Shown one piece after another: positions 35,366-43,224 of a stretch of DNA of 64,000 nucleotides. Position 1 is the first letter of the stretch. Every line of letters begins with the position of its first letter. Position numbers and translations under genes: made by a program. Source of the DNA: Chloroflexales bacterium ZM16-3 (GTDB lineage: Bacteria > Chloroflexota > Chloroflexia > Chloroflexales > Chloroflexaceae); NCBI GenBank assembly GCA_004138175.2, contig RYFE02000001.1, forward strand, positions 1 to 64,000. The letters run 5' to 3'. The notes below the pieces were generated by a model that worked only from the letters and a program-made list of their open reading frames with translations, was not told where the DNA came from and searched no databases.

Positions 35366-38032
35366 TCAGCGCGCGTCTTTCCCAAAGTAGATAACTTCCT
35401 TCCACACCCCCGTGATGTCGTCAGCGAAGAGCACCACCAGGTCGCCGGGCTCGGCGATGCTGAGTGCGTGGCGGGTGGCCTCGATCTCGTCGAGCACGGT
35501 GATAATCTGCTCGGCGGGCATACTGGCGGCGGCGGGCGCGCGCATGAGGGCGGCGATCTCGCCGGGTGCCCGCCCGCGCCGGTCGTCGTCCTCTTTGAGG
35601 ATGAGCGTGTCGAACATCGTCCCGGCGATTGCGCCGACCTCCTGGATATCTACGTCGCGGCGGTCGCCGGGGGCCGAGGCCATGCCGATCACGCGCTGGT
35701 AGGAGGGCCGCAGCCGCTCGATCAGGTCGCGCATGGCATGGAAGGCGGCCGGGTTGTGGCCGTAGTCTACTAGCACGCGGAAGGGGTGCTCGTCAAAGAT
35801 GTTTAGTCGGCCGGGAGCCTGATAGAAGCTGGTGGTGAAGGTGCGCAGCCCCTGGCGGATGTTCTCGACGCTGACCCCGTGGGCGTAGGCGACCGCCGTG
35901 GCGGCTAGGGCGTTGGCTACGTTATGGCGCGCCTTGCCCTCCAGGGTCGCCGGGATGAGGTGTGTCCAGAGCAGCGGGATGTACTGCTCCTCGTCGTAGA
36001 TGGCGATCATCTCGCCGCGCACGCCGGGCTGGAGCACCACGGCCACCCCGCCGTCGGCGATGTGCTGCTTCACCAGGTCGCTGGCCGTCTCGCCGCCGTG
36101 CATGCTGAAGTAGACGATGCGGCCCTCGGCGCTCTTGGCCATGGCGGCCACCAGCGGGTCGTCGGCGTTGAGCACGCTGGCCCCGTCGTCGCGGACGATC
36201 TCGACAATCAGCGCCTTGACCTCGGCCAGATCCTCCAGCGAGTTGACCCCGCGCAGGCCGAGGTGGTCGGCGCTGATATTGAGCACGCAGCCGACGTCGC
36301 ACTTGTCGAAGCCGATGCCCTCGCGCAAGATCCCGCCGCGAGCCGTCTCCAGCACCGCCGCGTCGACGGTGGGATCCTTGAGCACCATGCGCGCCGACCA
36401 GGGGCCGGTCATGTCGCCCTTCATGTAGATCTGGCCGTCGATATAGATCCCGTCGGTGGTGGTCAGGCCGACGCGGGCGCCGGTCATCTTCAGGATGTGG
36501 GCGACCATGCGGGCGGTGGTGGTCTTGCCGTTGGTGCCGGTGATCGCCATGATCGGCACACGCGAGGGCGTGCCGCGCGGGAAGAGCATGTCGATCACGT
36601 TGCGGGCGACATTGCGCGGGGTGCCCTCGGAGGGCTGAAGGTGCATGCGGAAGCCGGGGCCGGCATTAACCTCGACGATGCCGCCGCCAACCTCGCGCAG
36701 GGGCTGGGTGATGTCGGGGGTGATGATGTCGATCCCGGCGATGTCGAGGCCGACGATCAGGGCGGCGCGGCGGGCGATCTCGCGGGTCTCGTAGTGGATC
36801 TCGGTGGTGCGATCGATCGCGGTGCCGCCGGTGGAGAGGTTGGCGGTGCTGGCCAGGGAGAAGCGCTCGTCGGGCGGCAGCACCGTGTCGAGGGTGTATC
36901 CGGCCCGCAGGAGCAGCAGATCGGACTGGTGGTTGAGCTTGATCTTCGTCAGCACCTTCTCGTGGCCAAAGCCACGGCGCGGGTCGCTGTTAACGATCTC
37001 GATCAGCTCGGCGATGCTGTGCTCACCGTCGCCGATCACGTGGGCGGGGACGCGCTCGGCCACCGCCACCACCTCGCCGTTGATCACCAGGACGCGGTAG
37101 TCTTTGCCGTGCAGGAAGGTCTCGACAAGGACAGATGAGCTGTACTCGGCGGCGATCTCGTAGGCGTGGGCGACCTCCTCAGCGCTGTTGAGGTTGAGCG
37201 AGATGCCACGGCCATGGGAGACATCGAGCGGCTTGACGACCAGCGGGAAACCGAGGCGCTCGGCGGCGGCGGCGGCGGCCTCGGCCGAGCGCACCAGCTT
37301 GTGGCGCGGGGTGGGCACGCCAACTTCGGACAGCAGAGCGATGGTTAGCTCCTTGTCGGAGGCCGTCTCCACGGCGATATTGCTGGTCTGGCCGGTGACA
37401 GAGGCGCGGATGCGCTGCTGGTACTTGCCGTAGCCGAGCTGAACGAGGCTGTGCTGGTCGAGCCGGATAGCGGGGATGTCGCGCCTGCGGGCCTCGTGTA
37501 CCAGCGAGGCGGTGGTGGGGCCGAGGACAATGTCCTGGGCGCGGGCGATCAGGTCGTCGCGCTCGGCGGCGAAGTCGAAGGCGGCGCGCTCATCGGCGGG
37601 CATGCTGCTGGGCAGATCGGGCGGCAGCAGCGAGCGGATGAGGCGCAGTGCCAGGTCGCCGGACTCACGGCCGACCTGCTCCTCGGCGTAGGAGTAGACC
37701 ACATAGTAGACTCCGGGCCGGTCGTGTACCGAGCGGGTCTTGCCATAGGTGACATCGGTGCCGGCGAGGCACTGGAGCTCGATGGCGATATGCTCGGTGA
37801 TATGGCCGATCCAGGTGCCCTCATAGAGACGGCGGATGAAGCCGCCGGGCTCGCCGTAGGAGCAGCCGTGTTCGTGGAGGGTGGGGACAAGCGCAACCAG
37901 CGCATTGGTAAAGCCGGGGAGTTGCGTGGAGGGATACTCCTCAAGCTCCTCCAAGTCGAGCGTCATCCGGATCACAGGTCGGTAGCCGTAGGGGTTAGGG
38001 CCGCGGTACACCCGCACTTCTTCCACGCGCAT
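35366..38032 (-). CDS. cphA: Cyanophycin synthetase
   Basis: This 888-residue enzyme polymerises Asp and Arg into cyanophycin, a nitrogen reserve, using ATP. The three expected parts are present: an N-domain (about 1-165), an ATP-grasp domain (about 220-470; VVKPLDVSHGRGISLNL, EVNAGPGFRMHLQPSEG) and a Mur-ligase-like domain (about 485-880) with the P-loop ITGTNGKTTTARM, LETARGGILREG and DYGHNPAAFHAM. Length and order match CphA1. The start at 38032 reads MRVEEVRVYRGPNPYG, normal for the family. No cyanophycinase or second cphA lies in the window. Confidence 0.95.
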   Translation of the reverse strand: MRVEEVRVYRGPNPYGYRPVIRMTLDLEELEEYPSTQLPGFTNALVALVPTLHEHGCSYGEPGGFIRRLYEGTWIGHITEHIAIELQCLAGTDVTYGKTRSVHDRPGVYYVVYSYAEEQVGRESGDLALRLIRSLLPPDLPSSMPADERAAFDFAAERDDLIARAQDIVLGPTTASLVHEARRRDIPAIRLDQHSLVQLGYGKYQQRIRASVTGQTSNIAVETASDKELTIALLSEVGVPTPRHKLVRSAEAAAAAAERLGFPLVVKPLDVSHGRGISLNLNSAEEVAHAYEIAAEYSSSVLVETFLHGKDYRVLVINGEVVAVAERVPAHVIGDGEHSIAELIEIVNSDPRRGFGHEKVLTKIKLNHQSDLLLLRAGYTLDTVLPPDERFSLASTANLSTGGTAIDRTTEIHYETREIARRAALIVGLDIAGIDIITPDITQPLREVGGGIVEVNAGPGFRMHLQPSEGTPRNVARNVIDMLFPRGTPSRVPIMAITGTNGKTTTARMVAHILKMTGARVGLTTTDGIYIDGQIYMKGDMTGPWSARMVLKDPTVDAAVLETARGGILREGIGFDKCDVGCVLNISADHLGLRGVNSLEDLAEVKALIVEIVRDDGASVLNADDPLVAAMAKSAEGRIVYFSMHGGETASDLVKQHIADGGVAVVLQPGVRGEMIAIYDEEQYIPLLWTHLIPATLEGKARHNVANALAATAVAYAHGVSVENIRQGLRTFTTSFYQAPGRLNIFDEHPFRVLVDYGHNPAAFHAMRDLIERLRPSYQRVIGMASAPGDRRDVDIQEVGAIAGTMFDTLILKEDDDRRGRAPGEIAALMRAPAAASMPAEQIITVLDEIEATRHALSIAEPGDLVVLFADDITGVWKEVIYFGKDAR

Positions 38033-38082
38033 AGCACTCTCCAGATTCGATAGGGTACGGCGAAGCCCACGCCAATATCGAT

Positions 38083-38125
38083 CAATGATGGGGGTGAGCG
38101 GCGCAGCCGCTCACCCCCATCATTG
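38083..38125. terminator. Perfect 20-bp hairpin between cphA and the beta-helix gene
   Basis: Arms of 20 bp (starting CAATGATGGGGGTGAGC) enclose the 3-nt loop GCA. It starts 10 nt past the 3' end of the beta-helix protein gene on the minus strand. No T-run follows; the GGGGTGAGC arm resembles the hairpin at 51649-51678, so it is likely a repeat family member. Confidence 0.7.
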
Positions 38126-38135
38126 TATCGATAGA

Positions 38136-39821
38136 TTATTTATTCGGCGCGCAGGGCGGTGGCTCAGTCAGCCAGGGCGCAAAGAGGATATTGCTGCCTA
38201 CAGAGTCGCCGCGACCGTCGGCGTTCGCATCGGGCTCGTAGGGGCCAGAGGAATCGCCCCACCAGTTGTTGCGCATATCGAGCATCACCTCGCTGGTGGC
38301 CCCTCGGCCAAGGCCATACTTGAGGTAGACCGGGATGATCGGCGGGACATGCTCGTCGAGGAAGTTGTTCTCGAATGTCAGGCTAAATGGCGGGACGCCG
38401 TTCGGAGCAACCTGCAAGGTCTGCGTGCGCAGGCCAAAGCCGAGCCCATCGCCGACGAGGGCGTTACAGGCGACGCTGCCCTGGAGCGGGCCATTGGTGA
38501 TCATCTGGAGATTTGGCGTGCCGCCACGGAACAGGTTGCCGGAGATATCGAAGATAAGCGTGCTGAAGGTGCTCTGGTTAGCGAAGCGCACCATCGGCGC
38601 GCCGTCGCTGAGGCGGTTGCCGCCGATGCGGTTGTTTCGTAGCGTGACATACGTACCACGGGCGTAGGAGCCATCGAGGGCGGCGCCAAAGGGCACATCG
38701 TTGCCAGACACCTCGGTTTCCCGCACCTCAAGCTTCGTATCCGTCACCAGGATGCCGCCGCCGTTATCGACAAAGCGGCTGTTGCGGACAACCAGCTCGC
38801 TGCTATCGACCGCCATCACCGTGCCGCCGGCCCCGCCGCCGTACACCTCAGTGTTCTCCATCACAATGAAGCTGCCGGGCCGCCCGAAGATGCCGCTCCA
38901 GCGGGCGCGGGTGCTGCCCAGGAAGCGCACTGACTGGCCGGGCAGCCCCAGCGCCAGCAGGCGCGCGCCATCCACATAGATCGAGATGCCGGGGTCGATC
39001 CGCACCTCCACGCCAGGCTCGATGATCAGCTCAGCGCCGGGCGCGAGCTGCACATCATTGTGCAATATGATCGGGCTGTTGCCGGTAGACCAGCGCACAT
39101 TGCCACGCAGCACATCGACCGGCGGAGAAGTTGGGAGCACGGGCGCGGGCGTGGCCGTGGGCGGCGGCTCCTTCGGCTGATCCGGGAAGCTGGTGGGCTG
39201 CGGCGGAATCGTGGGCACAAAGGGCGGGCTCGTGGGCTGCGGGGCATCCGTTGGTGCCGGCGGGAAGGTCGGCGGGCTGGTGGGCTGCTGGCCGCCGGCA
39301 GCGGGCTGCGTCGGTATCACCGCGATCTGCACCGTCGCCGTCCTCACCGCAGGGCTGAAGGTGGGCTGGGTCGGAGGCGTGCCATCCGGCTCGGGGTAGG
39401 GGTTGTCTTCTGGCGTTGGCGAGTCGAGCGACAGGGCCGTCTCACCTTCAAGGTTATAGGTTGCCGTCACGGTCTCATCGATGGCAGTGGTACTCGGCAC
39501 ATTCTCGGGGCTCGGGTATGCCGAGTCCGTAGGAACGGCAGCGACATTAGCGGTCGTCGGATCAGGGTAGCTCGCTGCATCGGTAGCCCCTGGCACAGGG
39601 CTAGATTCCCCGTTCGCGTCGCCGACAGGCGTCTGCGCGCTAGCCGAAGCCGTCTGCGCGAGCTGTGCCGTCCGCGTGCCGGAGTTCGGCGTGAAGAGAA
39701 ATGTCAGCGCAACGGCGATGATAAGAAAAGCCAGCGCACCGACGAGAAGCAGTGTGTCACGACTAAAGCGCGGGCCTGAGGGTGAGGGGTGATCGGGCTG
39801 CGGCGATTCGTCCTGAGACAC
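38136..39821 (-). CDS. Membrane-anchored protein with right-handed beta-helix domain
   Basis: This 561-residue protein has a hydrophilic N-terminus, one transmembrane anchor (about 23-45; TLLLVGALAFLIIAVALTFLF), a long Pro/Thr/Ser-rich stalk (about 46-235) and a C-terminal parallel beta-helix region (about 240-550), seen as repeated strands such as VVRNSRFVDNGGGILV, EVRETEVSGND and VTLRNNRIGGN. Such domains often bind or cleave polysaccharides, but no catalytic motif is recognised. It would be exported and cell-surface bound. The segment DMRNNWWGDSSGPYEPD near the end is common in NosD-like beta-helix proteins. Confidence 0.78.
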   Translation of the reverse strand: MSQDESPQPDHPSPSGPRFSRDTLLLVGALAFLIIAVALTFLFTPNSGTRTAQLAQTASASAQTPVGDANGESSPVPGATDAASYPDPTTANVAAVPTDSAYPSPENVPSTTAIDETVTATYNLEGETALSLDSPTPEDNPYPEPDGTPPTQPTFSPAVRTATVQIAVIPTQPAAGGQQPTSPPTFPPAPTDAPQPTSPPFVPTIPPQPTSFPDQPKEPPPTATPAPVLPTSPPVDVLRGNVRWSTGNSPIILHNDVQLAPGAELIIEPGVEVRIDPGISIYVDGARLLALGLPGQSVRFLGSTRARWSGIFGRPGSFIVMENTEVYGGGAGGTVMAVDSSELVVRNSRFVDNGGGILVTDTKLEVRETEVSGNDVPFGAALDGSYARGTYVTLRNNRIGGNRLSDGAPMVRFANQSTFSTLIFDISGNLFRGGTPNLQMITNGPLQGSVACNALVGDGLGFGLRTQTLQVAPNGVPPFSLTFENNFLDEHVPPIIPVYLKYGLGRGATSEVMLDMRNNWWGDSSGPYEPDANADGRGDSVGSNILFAPWLTEPPPCAPNK

Positions 39822-39890
39822 GAAGGCGCTCCACGATTAAGAGGCGGATGTGCGTTGCATCTTACCATAGGCAAAGGGCAATAGGCAACC

Positions 39891-40020
39891 AGGAGTCGAG
39901 GGTTGGGGGTTGGGAGTCGGGAGTCGGGAGTTGGGAGTCGGGAGTCGGACTCCGAAATTCTCCCCTCATTTGCGGCTCGACCACTGACTCCCGACTCTCG
40001 ACTCCCGACTCCCAACCTCC
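39891..40020. repeat. GGGAGTC heptamer palindrome downstream of phoU
   Basis: Left tandem units (GGGAGTC, some GGGAGTT) at 39891-39950 face inverted CGACTCC units at 39982-40020, with a 30-bp unique centre. It starts 5 nt past the 3' end of phoU and ends about 70 nt before the beta-helix gene start. Same family as 31700-31855 and 50461-50690. Confidence 0.88.
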
Positions 40021-40025
40021 CAAGA

Positions 40026-40685
40026 TCAGTTCAGAGACTCAACGCTATTGGTGGCCAGAAAGATCACCCGCTCGCCGATATTCGTGGCGCGGTCGGCGGA
40101 GCGCTCAAAGGCGTGGATCACATCGAGCATGTCAATTGCCGCCTCGATCTTCTCTGGGTCAGACTTTGCCATAGCGATGATCTCGGCGCGCAGCTGATCC
40201 TCAAGATCGTCCACACGCTCGTCGCTCTCTGTTAGGCTATGAGCGAGGGCAGAGTCCTGGCGGAGAAATGCTTCTAGGCTCGTGTTCACCATCTGGACGG
40301 TGAGCGTTGCCATCTCCTTAATCGAGGGCGGTGGGGTGACAAAGGACGGGCGGCGGGTGGCCCGGCGCACACGGCGGGCGATGATGTTCGCATAGTCGCC
40401 GATCCGCTCAAGCTCGCCAGCAATTGCTGTGACGACTGTGATCAGCCGCAGGTCGCTGGCAACAATCGGCTGCTGGGTGGCCAGCAGATGGATGGTGCGC
40501 TCTTCAAGGGCGCGCCAGGCATCATCGATCTGGACATCATCGTTGATGATCTGTGTCGCCGCCGCAGAGTCCCATGTGTCGAGGCTGGCGATTGCTCGCA
40601 GGAGAGCTTGCTCGACCATGCTGCCGAGCCGAAGGAGATCCTCGCGCAGGCTGCCGATCTGACGTGTGTAGCGCTCGCGAACCAT
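40026..40685 (-). CDS. phoU: Phosphate signalling protein PhoU
   Basis: This 219-residue all-helical protein has the two PhoU half-repeats (about 5-95 and 110-205), with ELERIGDYANIIARR and FERSADRATNIGERV, the metal-binding E/D-rich motifs of the family. PhoU links the Pst transporter to the PhoR kinase and limits phosphate uptake. No pst or pho genes are adjacent. The start at 40685 has GAGGAG upstream; the longer ATG at 40709 lacks support. Confidence 0.9.
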   Translation of the reverse strand: MVRERYTRQIGSLREDLLRLGSMVEQALLRAIASLDTWDSAAATQIINDDVQIDDAWRALEERTIHLLATQQPIVASDLRLITVVTAIAGELERIGDYANIIARRVRRATRRPSFVTPPPSIKEMATLTVQMVNTSLEAFLRQDSALAHSLTESDERVDDLEDQLRAEIIAMAKSDPEKIEAAIDMLDVIHAFERSADRATNIGERVIFLATNSVESLN

Positions 40686-40781
40686 TGGTCTCTTCTCCTC
40701 ATCCCACAATGGTGCAGCTACCGAGCCCGCTGCTCATAAACTGCCCATAGGATAGCATAGTTTCCTGGGCGGCGCAGGGTC

Positions 40782-40810
40782 TTGACATCCTCTGTTCCGG
40801 CTGTTATAAT
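40782..40810 (+). promoter_or_regulatory. Perfect consensus promoter of pncA
   Basis: TTGACA (40782-40787), a 17-nt spacer and TATAAT (40805-40810): both hexamers match the sigma-70 consensus completely. The -10 box shares its last two bases with the NrtR operator, so repressor binding would block the polymerase. Confidence 0.93.
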
Positions 40811-40831
40811 TAGTGTCAATTATACACTAAT
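40809..40831. promoter_or_regulatory. NrtR operator upstream of pncA
   Basis: Perfect inverted repeat ATTAGTGT-N7-ACACTAAT. The core TAGTGT-N7-ACACTA is the same as at 15363-15385 before nrtR. It covers the region just after the -10 box, where transcription starts. Confidence 0.88.
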
Positions 40832-40850
40832 AGAGAGCTGGAGGTGAGTA

Positions 40851-41564
40851 ATGACCCGCACCATGAACCTGACAACCACAGCCGCGCCTTTCCTGAGCTA
40901 CCTGGATAGTTGGTATACCAACCTACCGAGCGCCGATCTTGCCACGATTGTCGGCGATGCGCCGGAGCGCGTGGCGGTCTTCTCCATCGACATGATCAAT
41001 GGGTTCTGCAAGCAGGGGCCGCTCGCCGGGCCACGGGTCGCTGCCCTGATCCCGGCGGTGGTTGACACCTTCACCCGTGCCCACGCGCTTGGCGTGCGCA
41101 GCCTTGTGCTCACCCAGGACACCCACGACCCGAACACGCCGGAGTTCGGCTTCTACCCGCCGCACTGCGTGGCCGGCACACCCGAGAGCCAGGCGGTGTC
41201 TGAGCTGGCCGAGCTGCCCTTCGCCGACCAGATCACCACCATCGAGAAGAACTCGCTGAGCTCGCACCTGGGCACAACCCTGGGCACTTGGATGGCCGAG
41301 CACCCGCAGATTGACACCTTCATCATCGTGGGCGACTGCACCGATCTGTGCGTGTTTAGCGCGGCGATGCACCTGCGTCTAGAGGCCAACGCCCTGAATC
41401 TCAAGCGGCGGGTGATCGTCCCCGCCGCCGCTGTGGATACCTTCGATACGCCGGTCGATGTCGCTCAGAGCCTGGGGATCATGGCTCACGACGGCGATCT
41501 GCATCACGTTCTGTTCCTGCACAACATGGCCCAGAACGGGGTCGAGGTGGTGACGATGGTGTAG
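40851..41564 (+). CDS. pncA: Nicotinamidase / isochorismatase-family hydrolase
   Basis: This 237-residue cysteine hydrolase most likely converts nicotinamide to nicotinate in NAD salvage. The catalytic triad is visible: D47 (VFSIDMINGF), K133 (IEKNSLSS) and C167 (GDCTDLCV). The metal site of nicotinamidases, D90-x-H92 and H105, is also present (TQDTHD, PPHCVAGT). A strong ribosome site GGAGGTGA precedes the ATG. The NrtR operator in its promoter supports the NAD role over other isochorismatase-like activities. An extra 40 residues at the N-terminus are unusual. The TAG lies inside a hairpin. Confidence 0.87.
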   Translation: MTRTMNLTTTAAPFLSYLDSWYTNLPSADLATIVGDAPERVAVFSIDMINGFCKQGPLAGPRVAALIPAVVDTFTRAHALGVRSLVLTQDTHDPNTPEFGFYPPHCVAGTPESQAVSELAELPFADQITTIEKNSLSSHLGTTLGTWMAEHPQIDTFIIVGDCTDLCVFSAAMHLRLEANALNLKRRVIVPAAAVDTFDTPVDVAQSLGIMAHDGDLHHVLFLHNMAQNGVEVVTMV

Positions 41565-41626
41565 GGGCGCGTCGTGACGCGCCCCGTGGTGACGATGGTA
41601 TAGGAGCGTGTCGTGACGCGCCCCTA
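41562..41626. terminator. Tandem hairpins between pncA and the aminotransferase gene
   Basis: Two copies of a TAGGGGCGCGTCGTGACGCGCCCC-like hairpin lie at 41564-41585 and 41601-41625. The first includes the pncA stop codon, the second reaches the stop codon of the convergent aminotransferase gene. They share the segment GTGGTGACGATGGT, suggesting a duplication of the pncA end. A bidirectional terminator is likely. Confidence 0.7.
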
Positions 41627-42817
41627 CATGCTGCGCATTGCTTTGCCGATGCGGGCGACACCCTCCTGGATCTGATCGGCGGACAGGAAGCTGAAGGCGA
41701 GCCGGATGGCGTCATCGCCCTGCCCGTTGGCGTAGCAGTTCACGCCGGGCAGGAAGGAGACGCCCTCGCGGGCGGCCCGATCAACCAGGGCCGTGGCCCC
41801 CATACCATGAGGGAGCTTGCACCAGACGAAGAAGCCGCCGTCGGGGCGATCTGCCTGCACCTCGCGGGGAAACTCGCGGGCGATCGCCTCGATCATCACG
41901 TCGCACTTCTGGCGGTAGTGCTCGCGCAGCTGGGCGATGTGGGCCTCTAGGCGGCCCTCAGCGGCGTAGCGGGCGATCACGCGGGTGAGAAATGGCCCGC
42001 TGTCGCCCTCGTGCTTGAACATGTTCAGCCGCTCGATGATCTCGGGGCGGGCGTAGGCCCATCCCACCCGCACGCCGGGGGCGAGGATCTTCGAGTAGGT
42101 GCAGACCCGCACCACCCAGCCCTCGGCGTCGAGCGAGGCCAGGGTCGGCAGGTCGTCTCCCCGAAAGCGCAGCTCGCCGTAGGCATCGTCTTCAACCACC
42201 AGCACCCCGTACTCGGCGGCCAATGACACCAGGCGCTGCCGACGGGCGAGGGACATCGTCACCCCGCTGGGGTTGTGGAATGTCGGGATGGTATAGATGA
42301 ACTTCGGCCGCACCCCGCGCGCCGCCAGGTCACGCAGAGTCACCTCCAGGGCGTCCACATCCATGCCCTCATGGTCAGTCGGCACCGTCACCAGGTTGGC
42401 CCCCGACATCACGAAGCGGCGCACCGCCCCCATAAAGCTTGGCCCCTCGATGATCACGGTGTCGCCCCGGTCGATGAAGACCTCGGGGAGGAGGGCCAGG
42501 ATCTGGCTAGAACCGTAGCCGACCAGGATATTCTCGGGCTCGGCCTCAACACCCTGGGCGCGCAGGCGACCCACCACCTGCTCGGTGAGCCCGGCGAAGG
42601 ATTGCCCGTAGTTTAGGGCGTCCGGCGCGTCGTCGGCCAGCACTGCCGCCGTGGCGGCGGCCAGCTCATCTCGCGGGAAGAGGTCAGGGTCGGCCAGGCC
42701 GTAGGTTAGGCTTAGCAGGGGCGACTGATCGGCCTGGGCCGCACCCTTGAGCGTCGGCATGGCGTCTCTGGCGCGAGCGGCGTATAGTGAGTCGAGCAAG
42801 GGTAGTTTGGCGGGCAT
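41624..42817 (-). CDS. PLP-dependent aminotransferase (class I/II, 2-aminoadipate-type)
   Basis: This 397-residue fold-type I enzyme resembles the LysN / 2-aminoadipate and MocR-like aminotransferase group. Key segments are the N-terminal LTYGLADPDLFP, VGYGSSQILALL, FIYTIPTFHNPSGVTMS, EDDAYGELRF and the PLP lysine in YSKILAPGVRVGW; the substrate-carboxylate Arg is in DAIRLAFSF. The start at 42817 has AAGGA 7 nt upstream; earlier codons in this frame are non-coding. The substrate is not determined. Confidence 0.82.
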   Translation of the reverse strand: MPAKLPLLDSLYAARARDAMPTLKGAAQADQSPLLSLTYGLADPDLFPRDELAAATAAVLADDAPDALNYGQSFAGLTEQVVGRLRAQGVEAEPENILVGYGSSQILALLPEVFIDRGDTVIIEGPSFMGAVRRFVMSGANLVTVPTDHEGMDVDALEVTLRDLAARGVRPKFIYTIPTFHNPSGVTMSLARRQRLVSLAAEYGVLVVEDDAYGELRFRGDDLPTLASLDAEGWVVRVCTYSKILAPGVRVGWAYARPEIIERLNMFKHEGDSGPFLTRVIARYAAEGRLEAHIAQLREHYRQKCDVMIEAIAREFPREVQADRPDGGFFVWCKLPHGMGATALVDRAAREGVSFLPGVNCYANGQGDDAIRLAFSFLSADQIQEGVARIGKAMRSM

Positions 42818-43224
42818 CGTCATTTCCTTTTTGCTGCTGTGAGAGGCTTTTTTGAACCATGCGACAACTGGCGGTTGGCTATCAACGAGCGGCTGCTGTC
42901 GGCTTTCGAGCATACCACGATTCGCCCGGTTAACGCGGCACGGGCTGCGGGAGGCAGGGCTAGTGCAACAGCCCCCCAACTGGCGACTGGAAGTCGCGCC
43001 AGCGGGGCGCGCTGCGCCGGGCGTCGGCCTGCGCCGACGCCGGAACCGCCCGCGAAGGCGGGCGGCTGGCCGCAGGCCCCCGTGACGCGGCTTCAGCCGC
43101 CCGCTGCAAGATCAAGCCTATTTGCAGCGCCCGGTGAAGGGCTTTATACTGGAAACCTAGAATATGCAGCGCTCAATCTGCAATCTGCAATCTGCAATCT
43201 GTAAGCGCGCCCTGGGAGTGACTG
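42818..43224. other. Hairpin-rich gap upstream of argS
   Basis: No gene is recognised in these 407 bp. The middle (about 42960-43115) is a mosaic of short GC hairpins, for example GCGACTGGAAGTCGC, a CGTCGGC/GCCGACG pair and CCCGC-gaag-GCGGG. At 43174-43201 there are four CAATCTG heptamers (one arm only), ending 23 nt before argS. I looked for a T-box and saw none of its conserved core. Confidence 0.5.
43174..43201. repeat. CAATCTG heptamer repeat before argS
   Basis: Four tandem 7-nt units of the same family as 16370-16428, without an inverted partner. They end just before the GGGAG ribosome site of argS. Confidence 0.85.

Noticed and set aside
35924-37138. A 404-codon open frame on + opposite cphA
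   Set aside because: Mirror frame of a GC-rich gene; rich in Gly/Ala/Asp/His with no motif, and cphA on the other strand is unambiguous.
42960-43115. tRNA or structured RNA gene upstream of argS
   Set aside because: Several GC hairpins are present but no cloverleaf, T-loop GTTCGAATCC or other known RNA core was found.
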